Shown here in pieces: positions 1 through 7,538 of a stretch of 64,000 nucleotides of DNA. Both the position numbers and the translations under genes were made by a program. Position 1 is the first letter of the stretch; each line of letters opens with the position of its first letter. Origin of the DNA: Paenibacillus sp. E222 (GTDB lineage: Bacteria > Bacillota > Bacilli > Paenibacillales > Paenibacillaceae); assembly GCF_013401555.1 (NCBI RefSeq), contig NZ_CP058552.1:1922001-1986000 (forward strand), given 5' to 3'. Below the pieces are notes generated by a model, which had not been told where the DNA came from, ran no database searches, and saw nothing but the letters and a program-made list of their open reading frames with translations.

Positions 1-1
1 G

Positions 2-1198
2 GACGGGGTTATTCTGTTTGTGTTGCTGCTGCTTATGGTCATGAGTGTATTTACGGTGTACAGTGCGATTCAGTCCGATCCGAAACTTGGAAATCATCAT
101 ATCAAAACCTTGCTGTTTTACGGGATTGGATTCGTAGCCATCATTGGTATCGGATTAGTCAATTATAAACTGTATATCCAATATGCGTTTTATATTTACG
201 CAGTTGGAATCGTCCTGCTGATTCTTGTCAACTTTGTAGGTGGCACGATTAATAATGCGAATGGCTGGATAAAGATTAGTGAGAGTCTCACTTTTCAACC
301 AGCAGAATTGTTTAAAATGATCTTGATTCTGTTTCTGGCGCATGTATTGGTCAAAAGAAAAAATTCTACGCTTCGTTTCTGGAAAGATATCGTGCCCATC
401 GGGTTATGGACGTTCGTTCCCTTTGCGTTAGTAATGGCTCAAAATGACCTGGGAAACGCCCTCGGATACATCGTGATTCTGGTCGCCGTGTTATGGATAG
501 GGAATATCAAGTGGTCTCATGCATTAATTGCTCTTGCTATTGTGGGGATCACCTTTTTTGGATTCGTCAAAGCATATACGTCGTATCACGATGAGATTTT
601 CACCTTTCTGGAAAAGGCGAACCGTGAGCACTGGGCCGAGCGAATTGATCCTTGGCTTGTACCGGATAAAGCAACGTCGAAAGCTTCCTGGCATACGAAA
701 AATGCGGGTCTGGCCATAGGCTCGGGAGGCATAACAGGCAAAGGTTACATGCAAGGCACATCTGTTCAATCGGGGCGTGTACCGTATACATACTCGGATT
801 CCATTTTTGTGGTCATTGCCGAGGAGTTTGGTTTTGTAGGCGGATCTGTTCTGCTCTTACTGTATTTTATCCTCATTCATCGTATGGTATTAATCGCATT
901 ACACTGTAGAGACCGGGCAGGACCTGTGGTGATTGTAGGTATTATCGGGATGCTGTTATATCAGGTGTTTGAAAATATTGGCGCTTTCCTTGGGCTGATG
1001 CCGCTTACGGGCATTACGCTGCCGTTTATCAGCTATGGGGGCACCTCGCTGCTCATTAATATGGCATGTATCGGGCTGGTGATGAGTATTAAGTTGTATG
1101 GTCAGGAAGACGAGGACGAGCTTCTTATGGGAGAACAGCGAGCTACCTTATTAGAACGTTTGTGGAGTATGGTCCAAAAGGAAAAGACAACAGCGTAA
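2..1198 (+). CDS. SEDS-family cell-wall glycosyltransferase, RodA/FtsW type (5' partial)
   Basis: Integral membrane peptidoglycan glycosyltransferase (SEDS: shape, elongation, division, sporulation) that polymerises lipid II with a partner class B PBP. The reading frame is open from the first bases of the window, so the true start lies upstream. Many hydrophobic segments are visible. Two family blocks stand out: the extracellular-loop region GKGYMQGTSVQSGRVPYTYS followed by D-S-I-F-V-V-I-A-E-E-F-G-F-V-G, and the C-terminal block LPFISYGGTSLLINM. Both are hallmarks of the family. Whether this paralogue is RodA, FtsW or SpoVE cannot be settled from sequence alone; the mixed motifs lean to RodA-like. 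The C-terminus ends in a short charged cytoplasmic tail. A strong intrinsic terminator follows about 100 bases after the stop, so this is the last gene of its transcript. Confidence 0.88.
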   Translation, partial: DGVILFVLLLLMVMSVFTVYSAIQSDPKLGNHHIKTLLFYGIGFVAIIGIGLVNYKLYIQYAFYIYAVGIVLLILVNFVGGTINNANGWIKISESLTFQPAELFKMILILFLAHVLVKRKNSTLRFWKDIVPIGLWTFVPFALVMAQNDLGNALGYIVILVAVLWIGNIKWSHALIALAIVGITFFGFVKAYTSYHDEIFTFLEKANREHWAERIDPWLVPDKATSKASWHTKNAGLAIGSGGITGKGYMQGTSVQSGRVPYTYSDSIFVVIAEEFGFVGGSVLLLLYFILIHRMVLIALHCRDRAGPVVIVGIIGMLLYQVFENIGAFLGLMPLTGITLPFISYGGTSLLINMACIGLVMSIKLYGQEDEDELLMGEQRATLLERLWSMVQKEKTTA

Positions 1199-1301
1199 TC
1201 CTGAACTTTGGTATGATTCATCTTCGCTATAGAAATCCAGCTTCCCATTCAGAGGATGTTGGAGTAGGTTATGGAGCAGTAAGTTTTTGGTTTGTTAGTC
1301 C

Positions 1302-1338
1302 GATCTTTGCCTGCGCAGCTAGGCGAAGATCTTTTTTT
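1302..1338 (+). terminator. Intrinsic terminator after the SEDS gene
   Basis: The stem GATCTTTGCCT pairs with AGGCGAAGATC around an 8-base loop and is followed by seven T residues. It closes the transcript of the upstream membrane glycosyltransferase gene. Confidence 0.85.
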
Positions 1339-1394
1339 ATTTTTAAAGGCAGTGAGAACTTTGAATTTTAAATGAATGACAAATTTAAATTTTA

Positions 1395-1424
1395 TTGACA
1401 AATATTTCAATTCTGTATTATCCT
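1395..1424 (+). promoter_or_regulatory. Possible sigma-A promoter for the chitinase transcript
   Basis: TTGACA and TATCCT are separated by 18 bases. The -35 is perfect, the -10 is weak. The cre sites would then lie about 170 bases inside the transcript. A nearer promoter cannot be excluded. Confidence 0.35.
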
Positions 1425-1592
1425 AATTTTAACTATACTCAGAATAAGTCAGCAGTCCTGGAGAATCCTTGTTTTCCTCGTGTCTCTCAGATCAGCATTC
1501 GATATTCCATTCTTATCGTCCTGGTTACACTTCTACAAATTCTATTGGTTCCTGTACAGAACATCCAATGGCTTGTTTATTTCTCAATGAAA

Positions 1593-1628
1593 TGAAATCG
1601 ATTTCACAATTAATTGTAAACGCTTACT
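1593..1628. promoter_or_regulatory. Tandem cre (CcpA) operators
   Basis: TGAAATCGATTTCA at 1593-1606 is a perfect 14-base palindrome and a full match to the cre consensus TGWAANCGNTNWCA. TGTAAACGCTTACT at 1615-1628 matches with one mismatch. Their centres are 22 bases apart, about two helical turns. Inference: carbon catabolite repression of the downstream chitinase by CcpA-HPr(Ser-P). Confidence 0.75.
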
Positions 1629-1672
1629 TTCTTTTAGTTCTATCTGATTTGAAATTGAGAGGATGAGAAGCC

Positions 1673-1792
1673 ATGTGTTTTAACAAGTTTGGCAGTGCAG
1701 CGGCTGTGATCAAGGAAGAGGTGCGTAGTGCGGTACGTGGGCCTCCTGCCGAAGTGGGATGTGGGCGAAGGATCAGGTCGCTGAATGATTAA
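1673..1792 (+). CDS. Possible 39-residue leader peptide upstream of the chitinase
   Basis: An ATG-initiated ORF of 39 codons preceded by GAGAGG about nine bases upstream. It begins MCFNKFGSAAAVIKEEV and ends in a basic stretch. It ends 26 bases before the chitinase start and lies downstream of the cre sites, so both would share one mRNA. No family is recognised. It may be a chance ORF; the modest Shine-Dalgarno match and position are the only support. Confidence 0.3.
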   Translation: MCFNKFGSAAAVIKEEVRSAVRGPPAEVGCGRRIRSLND

Positions 1793-1818
1793 TTTTAAAC
1801 CCAAAAGGAGAGTTTGAA

Positions 1819-3378
1819 ATGAATAAAAATCGAGTTGTTAAGACCCCGTCGATCGTCAACGTGTTCATGCTCTTGTTTTTATCTTTTGCACTAACCGTTT
1901 CGACATTTGCCATCGGACCAGCGAAACAAGCTGACGCAGCTCCTCTTCCAAAGAAAATTATTGCTTATGTGGCTGGTTGGGCCAACTGGACCGCGAATGA
2001 TATTAAGGCAGAACAGCTCTCTCATATCAATTACTCCTTCGCTCTCATCTCCAACGGCAAAGCAACAATCACAAATTCAGATCGTACCAAACTGCAACTG
2101 ATGGTAGGATTGAAATCCAGAAACCCTGACCTGAAGGTGTTATTGTCTGTTGGCGGTTGGGGAGCTAATGGTTTTTCAGACGCTGCGCTAACGGACGCCT
2201 CACGTACAACCTTTGCCGACAGTATTGTGCAGCTGGTAACCTCCAACAATCTGGATGGCGTCGATCTGGATTGGGAATATCCGACCAACCCTGCGGCCGG
2301 AACAACTGCGCGACCGCAGGATAAACAAAACTTCACACAACTGCTCTCGAAGGTTCGTGAGAAGCTGAATGCTCAAGGGCAGATTAATGGCAAGCAATAT
2401 CTGCTGACCATTGCCGCAGGAGCGAGCAGCAGTTATCTGAATGGTGTGGAGATCAATAATATCACGCCTCTGCTCGATTGGATCAATCTGATGACTTACG
2501 ATTTTCATGGAACCTGGGATGCAACCACAGGTCATCATACGAATCTGTCCGGAAGAGATATCAGTGTAACGTCCGCGGTCAATCTGTTCAGAAATAGCGG
2601 TGTTCCCGCGAATAAACTGGTCATTGGCGGAGCTTTTTACGGCCGGGCCTGGACGGGTGTTCAGAATTCGAACAATGGTCTGGACAGGCCCGCTTCCGGT
2701 GGTTTTGAACCCGACTACAACACTATTGTCAGCCAATATTTGAATAAAAACGGGTATACACGGTACTGGGACAGCAGTGCCCAAGCTCCTTATCTGTTTA
2801 ATGGAAATACCTTTATCTCCTATGATGACCCGCAATCGCTCAGCTTGAAGGTGCAATATGTGAAAAATAGCAATCTGGGTGGCATCATGTTCTGGGAGTA
2901 CAGCAATGACCGCTCAGGTGCGCTGCTTCAGGCCGTATATTCAGAGGTTACGGGTGGTGGGACGGTGCAGCCTCCAAATCCAAGCGGGTACAACTATCTG
3001 GTTGCTCAAGCCAATCAGCAAATCGTCTCTGCCGAAAATCAAGGCAATGACCAGCTTGTCGCCAATCGGACGACCGCAGGAGACTGGGAGCTTTTTGAAT
3101 GGATTACGAACTCCGATGGAACGGTGTCCCTCAAGTCCAAAATCAATAATAAATATGTCACAGCAGATGTTAATGTGGGTGGTGCCCTGATCGCAAAAGC
3201 GACAACCATTCAGCAATGGGAGAAGTTCAATCGTGTGGATTTGGGTGATGGAACAATCGCGCTGCAGGCACTTGCCAATAACTTGTATGTAACCTGTGAT
3301 CTGAATAATGGCGGTAAGCTTGTAGCGAGCCGCAATTCGGTTGGCGGGGCCTGGGAAGCTTTTCGGGTCAATAAGTAA
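1819..3378 (+). CDS. Secreted GH18 chitinase with C-terminal beta-trefoil-like domain
   Basis: Secreted glycoside hydrolase family 18 enzyme cleaving beta-1,4 GlcNAc linkages in chitin. Residues 1-41 form a signal peptide (basic start, long hydrophobic core, A-D-A-A cleavage region). The catalytic barrel follows, with the signature DGVDLDWEYP at residues 146-155; Glu153 is the expected proton donor and Asp149/Asp151 the supporting acids. The substrate-side motifs SVGGWG (strand 3) and MTYDFHG (strand 6) are present. From about residue 391 there are three repeats of the type Y-V-T-A-D / L-V-A, resembling a fascin- or ricin-type beta-trefoil, probably a sugar-binding module. The start is set by AAAGGAGAG seven bases upstream. 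It is monocistronic, with a terminator downstream and cre sites upstream, which suggests catabolite repression. It could instead be an endo-beta-GlcNAcase of GH18, but length and motifs favour chitinase. Confidence 0.93.
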   Translation: MNKNRVVKTPSIVNVFMLLFLSFALTVSTFAIGPAKQADAAPLPKKIIAYVAGWANWTANDIKAEQLSHINYSFALISNGKATITNSDRTKLQLMVGLKSRNPDLKVLLSVGGWGANGFSDAALTDASRTTFADSIVQLVTSNNLDGVDLDWEYPTNPAAGTTARPQDKQNFTQLLSKVREKLNAQGQINGKQYLLTIAAGASSSYLNGVEINNITPLLDWINLMTYDFHGTWDATTGHHTNLSGRDISVTSAVNLFRNSGVPANKLVIGGAFYGRAWTGVQNSNNGLDRPASGGFEPDYNTIVSQYLNKNGYTRYWDSSAQAPYLFNGNTFISYDDPQSLSLKVQYVKNSNLGGIMFWEYSNDRSGALLQAVYSEVTGGGTVQPPNPSGYNYLVAQANQQIVSAENQGNDQLVANRTTAGDWELFEWITNSDGTVSLKSKINNKYVTADVNVGGALIAKATTIQQWEKFNRVDLGDGTIALQALANNLYVTCDLNNGGKLVASRNSVGGAWEAFRVNK

Positions 3379-3454
3379 CAGAGAAGCAAGGGCATCCATA
3401 CAGCATGCTAATTGGAACATCAAGGGTAGGTTAGAGATTTTAGATTGTTCAAAG

Positions 3455-3495
3455 AAGTGCCAGCCGACAAGCGTTCCATAGGCAGGCGCTTTTTT
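3455..3495 (+). terminator. Intrinsic terminator after the chitinase
   Basis: AAGTGCCAGCC pairs with GGCAGGCGCTT (one wobble, one A-A mismatch) around a 15-base loop, followed by six T residues. Confidence 0.7.
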
Positions 3496-3585
3496 GATTT
3501 TCGTCAGTTTCATGAGCGAGCTAACAGTCTTTTGTTTTAGGTCTAACCCGCCTATTAAAATTTTAGTAGATTTGTAATCTAGCAG

Positions 3586-3614
3586 GTTTACTTCCGCCCC
3601 TTCCGGGCATACTG
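3586..3614 (+). promoter_or_regulatory. Sigma-F-type promoter of spoIIR
   Basis: GTTTA (3586-3590), 14 bases, then GGGCATACTG (3605-3614). Both fit the Bacillus sigma-F consensus (GYWTA and GGnnAnAMTR). The start site would be near 3620, about 50 bases before the spoIIR start. SpoIIR is a known sigma-F target. The same arrangement with the same spacing precedes spoIIQ in this window. Confidence 0.6.
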
Positions 3615-3670
3615 ATAGACATGAGAGAGTTACAGGGATCATGATCACGGGAGCCGAGGGGGAGAACGGA

Positions 3671-4330
3671 ATGAGCAGAAGAGTCGTGAAACAAATTGGA
3701 CTTATAATTGTATGTCTTATGATGATTATTATGATGTGGGAAGGTCAGAAAACGGATGCAGCTGTGGCGGCCACAGCGATTCCAGAACAATCCATTCGCT
3801 TACGTATTCTCGCAAACTCGGATGCTGCGGGAGATCAGTTGGTCAAACGCGAGATTCGTGACGCCGTCGTTGCCCAAATGAATGAGTGGGTAACCGAACT
3901 GGAGAATCCGCAAAGTCTGGAAGAAGCGCGTGGGGTCATTCGTCAGCATCTATCTGAAATTGAGGATCGTGTGGGAGAAGAGCTTGCCAATCGTGGCTTA
4001 ACCTATTCGTATCAGGTTGAACTCGGAGTGGTTCCGTTTCCAACCAAATTATATGGGGGTACCGTATATCCTGCTGGAGATTATGAGGCAGTACGGATAA
4101 CACTGGGTAAAGGTGAAGGTCAAAACTGGTGGTGTGTGTTGTTTCCACCATTGTGCTTCATAGATGCAGGAACAGGGGATGCACTGGCGAAGCCTGCAAC
4201 AGCATCAGCAGCTGCCGCAGAGCCTGGGGACGCACAAGCATCTGTGCAGGCAGCTACACCGGAAGCGCGTTTCTTCTTATGGGATATGGCGGTCAAATTG
4301 TGGGATTGGGTAACGGGATTGTTTGCATAA
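3671..4330 (+). CDS. spoIIR: Stage II sporulation protein R
   Basis: Forespore-made secreted signalling protein that triggers SpoIIGA to process pro-sigma-E in the mother cell. A membrane-spanning signal segment (about residues 8-22) is followed by the family start IRLRILANSDAAGDQLVKRE, the central coiled region, and the core Y-Q-V-E-L-G-V-V-P-F-P-T-K-L-Y-G with V-R-I-T-L-G-K-G-E-G-Q-N-W-W-C-V-L-F-P-P-L-C-F, which is diagnostic. An Ala/Pro-rich linker and a short aromatic tail end the protein. The ATG at 3671 is preferred over the in-frame ATG at 3641 because AGGGGGA lies eight bases before it. The predicted sigma-F promoter upstream agrees with the known forespore timing. Confidence 0.93.
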   Translation: MSRRVVKQIGLIIVCLMMIIMMWEGQKTDAAVAATAIPEQSIRLRILANSDAAGDQLVKREIRDAVVAQMNEWVTELENPQSLEEARGVIRQHLSEIEDRVGEELANRGLTYSYQVELGVVPFPTKLYGGTVYPAGDYEAVRITLGKGEGQNWWCVLFPPLCFIDAGTGDALAKPATASAAAAEPGDAQASVQAATPEARFFLWDMAVKLWDWVTGLFA

Positions 4331-4364
4331 CTGAATGAACATGCTGCTGGATATAAGCTTTATC

Positions 4365-4400
4365 AGGGGACTTCGATTCAGGGAAGTGCCCTTTTGTTTT
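4365..4400 (+). terminator. Intrinsic terminator after spoIIR
   Basis: AGGGGACTTC and GAAGTGCCCT form a stem with one G-G mismatch, followed by TTTTGTTTT. Confidence 0.7.
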
Positions 4401-4578
4401 ATCATAGGCTCGAGTCAAAGATCGCATGATGTTAATCGCTGGGAAGATTCAGACCGCATCCTTGGGCAGAGCAGATATGTTATAATTATAGGAATCAGAA
4501 AACATAAGTGAATAAGGCATCGCGGAAGTGTGATGTCTTGCATTAACTACCCTACTGAAGTTTAGGAATGATGGATAT

Positions 4579-5772
4579 ATGACAAGAGAGAACAAGCAAT
4601 TGCATCAGTCTTCCATGAAAGGCATGGAGAACGATGAACGTACAGAGGAAATGGTTACGAGCATGTGGGATGTCAATGTACTGCTAGCCAATGAGAACAC
4701 GGATGATGTGGCAAAAGGGAGTGCGTATAAACAGGCTCTTGTTTACTTACAGGATGCCGCAGCCTGTCTTCGTCAAGGACAAACCGTGGCATTCCCAACC
4801 GAGACGGTATACGGTCTGGGCGCAGATGCTCGCAGTACAGCTGCGGTGGAAGCTGTATTTGCAGCCAAGGGGCGGCCTTCAGACAATCCGCTGATTGTTC
4901 ATATTGCACAGCGTGACCAGTTGGATTCGCTGGTCACAGATGTGAATGGCACAGCGGAGGCTCTGATGGCAGCCTTCTGGCCGGGGCCGCTTACGCTTGT
5001 GCTGCCGGTTAGGCCAGGGGCGGTATCCCCGCGGGTTACCGCCGGTTTGGACACGGTGGCCGTGCGGATGCCGGATCATCCGGTGGCCTTGCAGTTGATC
5101 GCGGCGGCGGAATGCCCGGTCGCCGCGCCGAGCGCCAACCGCTCCGGGCGGCCAAGCCCGACACTCGCCGCACATGTGCGCGAGGATCTGGCAGGCCGCA
5201 TCGGCGGCATCGTGGACGGCGGCCCCACCGGGGTGGGCGTCGAGTCCACGGTGGTGCAGGTCGGTGACGACGGTACTGTCACCATCCTGCGCCCTGGCGG
5301 CATTACGGCGGAACAGCTGTCCGCCGTTGCCGCCCGTGTCGCCACGGACCCGGCGCTGCTCGCCGAGGGGCCCGGTGGCGATGACAGCCCGGCGCCGCGC
5401 TCGCCGGGCATGAAGTACACGCACTACGCGCCCGCAGGTGCGCTGTGCGTGGTGGAGGGGCCGCCCGCAGCGGTGGCGGCCTGGATCAGCGCCGCCCTCG
5501 CAGAGGCGGCGCAGCGCGGGGAGCGCACCGCGGTGCTGGCGTTCGCCGAGCACGCGGAGCAGTACCGCGCCGATGCCGTGTTCTCGCTGGGCGATGCCAG
5601 CGAGCTGGAGGAAGCAGCGCGCCGGCTGTACGCCGCGCTGCGCAGCTGCGATGAGCAGGGGGCCACATATATTGTGGCTGAAGCCTGCTCGCGCGAAGGG
5701 CTGGGAGCAGCCGTCATGAACCGGCTGCTCAAGGCGGCAGGTCACCGACTCATTCAGGTCGGTGACCGATAG
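4579..5772 (+). CDS. Threonylcarbamoyl-AMP synthase, Sua5 type (YwlC family)
   Basis: Makes L-threonylcarbamoyladenylate from threonine, bicarbonate and ATP, the first step of t6A37 modification of ANN-decoding tRNAs. The YrdC-like domain shows FPTETVYGLGADA, KGRPSDNPLIVH, P-S-A-N-R-S-G-R-P-S-P-T and G-P-T-G-V-G-V-E-S-T-V. The linker PRSPGMKYTHYAP is the Sua5-specific gate, followed by the C-terminal SUA5 domain ending E-G-L-G-A-A-V-M-N-R-L-L-K-A-A. At 397 residues it is about 50 longer than B. subtilis YwlC; by comparison the real start may be nearer the M-W-D-V segment (4651 or 4663), but no convincing ribosome site decides it. Bases from about 5000 to 5720 are far richer in G+C than everything around them, although the protein is intact. 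Confidence 0.93.
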   Translation: MTRENKQLHQSSMKGMENDERTEEMVTSMWDVNVLLANENTDDVAKGSAYKQALVYLQDAAACLRQGQTVAFPTETVYGLGADARSTAAVEAVFAAKGRPSDNPLIVHIAQRDQLDSLVTDVNGTAEALMAAFWPGPLTLVLPVRPGAVSPRVTAGLDTVAVRMPDHPVALQLIAAAECPVAAPSANRSGRPSPTLAAHVREDLAGRIGGIVDGGPTGVGVESTVVQVGDDGTVTILRPGGITAEQLSAVAARVATDPALLAEGPGGDDSPAPRSPGMKYTHYAPAGALCVVEGPPAAVAAWISAALAEAAQRGERTAVLAFAEHAEQYRADAVFSLGDASELEEAARRLYAALRSCDEQGATYIVAEACSREGLGAAVMNRLLKAAGHRLIQVGDR

Positions 5773-5944
5773 CTCCCTTTTTCCATAATATCGCTATGAA
5801 TATTTCCCTCTGGCACCTGACCTCTAGCCACGACTAGCCAATCATTCTTTGAATGCAGCTATGGAAAACGCCTTCTCAGGTCATGTTTATGTTCTTGTCC
5901 GCATATGGTGTACAAGAACCTTTACGTGACTTGGGGGTATGGGG

Positions 5945-6505
5945 ATGTGGGATGTGTCTGCCCATGTAGGGCAGTTGGTAACCATTTTGATTATGGCCGT
6001 CGCTCTCGGACTCGACGCGTTCTCACTCGGCATCGGGATTGGCATGAAGGGCATTCGGATGAGAGACGTATTGCGAATCAGTACCGTAACGGCCCTGTTT
6101 CACATCATCATGCCGCTCATCGGCATGTACACGGGCAAATACGTCAGCTCCCTGCTTGGTGACATTACGACATATGCAGCTGGCGGTCTGCTGGTCCTGC
6201 TCGGCGCCCATATGATCTTGAACGCTTTCCGGGAGGGAGACACCAAACTGGTGGATCATCGATCTCTGCTCGGTGTGATTCTGTTCTCACTGAGTGTCAG
6301 TGTGGATTCGTTTTCCGTTGGAGTCTCGCTTGGCATGTTCAGCAGTGATTTGGTGTTAACGGTGCTGGCTTTCGGTGTCTGTGGTGGAGTAATGTCCGTC
6401 ATGGGTCTGCTGTTGGGACGGCGTGTGAGTCAAAACATGGGGGATTACGGGGAAGCGGTCGGCGGAGCGATCTTGCTCGCTTTTGGACTTTTGTTTATAT
6501 TTTAA
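5945..6505 (+). CDS. mntP: Manganese efflux pump MntP
   Basis: Small membrane exporter protecting against excess Mn(II) (DUF204 family). Six hydrophobic segments are arranged as two homologous halves, each with the expected acidic motif: ALGLDAFSLGIGIGMKG in the first and S-V-S-V-D-S-F-S-V-G-V-S-L-G in the second; the two aspartates are conserved metal-handling residues. Start: GGGGGT is six to seven bases before the ATG at 5945; the ATG at 5939 in the same frame is too close to it. It sits between sua5 and ywlE as in B. subtilis (ywlC-ywlD-ywlE). A loose inverted repeat (GTTCTTGT / ACAAGAAC, about 5891-5919) lies just upstream; no yybP-ykoY manganese riboswitch is recognisable. Confidence 0.92.
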   Translation: MWDVSAHVGQLVTILIMAVALGLDAFSLGIGIGMKGIRMRDVLRISTVTALFHIIMPLIGMYTGKYVSSLLGDITTYAAGGLLVLLGAHMILNAFREGDTKLVDHRSLLGVILFSLSVSVDSFSVGVSLGMFSSDLVLTVLAFGVCGGVMSVMGLLLGRRVSQNMGDYGEAVGGAILLAFGLLFIF

Positions 6506-6629
6506 AATACACCGTTAATAATGATTACAGCCTAGTGCAGTCTTCGATATATAGTTATGAGTTTCATTGGTTCAGATGGAGTTTCAAACATGATTCGACA
6601 ACATTTGCAAAATGGGGAGGCTAACCACA

Positions 6630-7202
6630 ATGAAACATATTTTGTTTGTATGTACAGGGAATACATGTCGCAGCCCCATGGCGGAGGGACTTTTACGTAA
6701 ACTGGCGTCTGAGCGGGGCATTCAGGTGGACGTTCGTTCCGCGGGTGTAGCCGCAACTACGGGCATGCCGATTTCCCGTCATGCGGAGGCCGTATTAAGG
6801 GATCACAACGTTGAGGGACCGCCTCATTCGACGCTCTTGAGCTCTAACCTGGTCGGTTGGGCCGATTTGATCCTTACGTTGACACGCAGTCATAAACAGC
6901 ATGTTATGCAGGTTTTTCCTGACTCTATACACAAGACGTATACCTTGAAAGAGTATGTGGAAAATGACGAACAAGTCCTGAATGATCTTCAGGAACTGGA
7001 CAGCCTGTTTGCGACAATGGAAATGAAACGTGCGCTAGGTCAGGAAATTTTGGCGTCTGAACGTGAGCGGGCGATCGAGATCAGACAACGCATACCGAGC
7101 TTTGATATTTCGGATCCGTTTGGCGGCAGTCGTGATGATTACAACATCGCTGCGGCAGAGATTCGGACTGCACTCGACAGACTTTTGGACAAGCTGGATT
7201 AA
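6630..7202 (+). CDS. ywlE: Protein-arginine phosphatase, low-molecular-weight PTP fold (YwlE type)
   Basis: Removes phosphate from arginines of proteins tagged by the McsB kinase, counteracting ClpCP targeting. The P-loop is at the extreme N-terminus: MKHILFVCTGNTCRSPMAEG, with nucleophile Cys8 and Arg14. Thr12 is the residue that in B. subtilis YwlE favours phospho-arginine over phospho-tyrosine. The general-acid segment is probably F-D-I-S-D-P-F-G-G. At 190 residues it is longer than typical YwlE (about 150) because of an extra acidic/helical segment near residues 110-150. The ATG at 6630 is preferred to 6612: GGGGAGG lies nine bases upstream. The neighbouring rpiB found at this place in B. 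subtilis is absent. Confidence 0.88.
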   Translation: MKHILFVCTGNTCRSPMAEGLLRKLASERGIQVDVRSAGVAATTGMPISRHAEAVLRDHNVEGPPHSTLLSSNLVGWADLILTLTRSHKQHVMQVFPDSIHKTYTLKEYVENDEQVLNDLQELDSLFATMEMKRALGQEILASERERAIEIRQRIPSFDISDPFGGSRDDYNIAAAEIRTALDRLLDKLD

Positions 7203-7275
7203 TTGGATTTGCTTAATCATTCCCAGCTGCCGATGGTTTTCCATATAAAAACGTACACGGGATGTAAATTACCCG

Positions 7276-7304
7276 TTGATTTTAAACGCAGGTTGTTTTA
7301 TGAT
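7276..7304 (+). promoter_or_regulatory. Sigma-A promoter for the riboswitch-ywlG-glyA transcript
   Basis: TTGATT (7276-7281), a 17-base spacer and TATGAT (7299-7304). The start would fall near 7311, just before the ZTP aptamer. Confidence 0.65.
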
Positions 7305-7317
7305 GAATGGGAAAACA

Positions 7318-7395
7318 GGGATCCGGTGTAACTGGCGACGAAGTGGGCATAACCACGATGGAGCACCGGAACAAACGGCCGGTCGCCTGGGCAAA
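7318..7395 (+). promoter_or_regulatory. ZTP/ZMP riboswitch (pfl motif) aptamer
   Basis: Helix P1 is TCCGGTG (7322-7328) with CACCGGA (7364-7370). Inside it lie the conserved ACTGGCGA segment, a short hairpin GTGG/CCAC, and a GATGGAG element. The second conserved part, CGGTCGCCTGGGCA, follows after a short linker. This layout is the known pfl/ZTP riboswitch, which senses the purine intermediate ZMP/ZTP as a sign of folate shortage. The terminator at 7395-7433 is the expression platform; ligand binding should favour read-through into ywlG and glyA. The downstream serine hydroxymethyltransferase gene is a classic target. Confidence 0.85.
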
Positions 7396-7433
7396 AGAGC
7401 AATTCTGCGGTACCCGCAGACTGCTCTTTTTTT
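7395..7433 (+). terminator. Riboswitch-controlled intrinsic terminator
   Basis: AAGAGCA...TCTGCGG and CCGCAGA...TGCTCTT form a long stem with a TAC loop, followed by seven T residues. It directly abuts the ZTP aptamer, as expected for the expression platform. Confidence 0.85.
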
Positions 7434-7538
7434 CGTCTTTCATCTGATTATTCGCTATAATAGTACCTGAAATGCCATGTAAGAATACCAAGGGCAGCCA
7501 AGAGGAAGCCGGGCATGATTTTATCGGGAGGCGATAGG

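Larger units (their letters stand above)
1199..1818. other. 620-base intergenic region upstream of the chitinase gene
   Basis: Holds the terminator of the upstream gene, an AT-rich stretch with a possible vegetative promoter (TTGACA at 1395-1400, TATCCT at 1419-1424, 18-base spacer), two cre-like operators (1593-1628) and a possible 39-codon leader ORF. The last 25 bases contain the chitinase ribosome binding site AAAGGAGAG. Confidence 0.6.

Noticed and set aside
4879..5745. Long minus-strand and alternative-frame ORFs opposite sua5
   Set aside because: They are a by-product of the G+C-rich codon positions of the real gene; no ribosome sites or family motifs.
5773..5944. A manganese-sensing yybP-ykoY riboswitch before mntP
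   Set aside because: The conserved parts of that riboswitch are not present; only a loose inverted repeat is seen.
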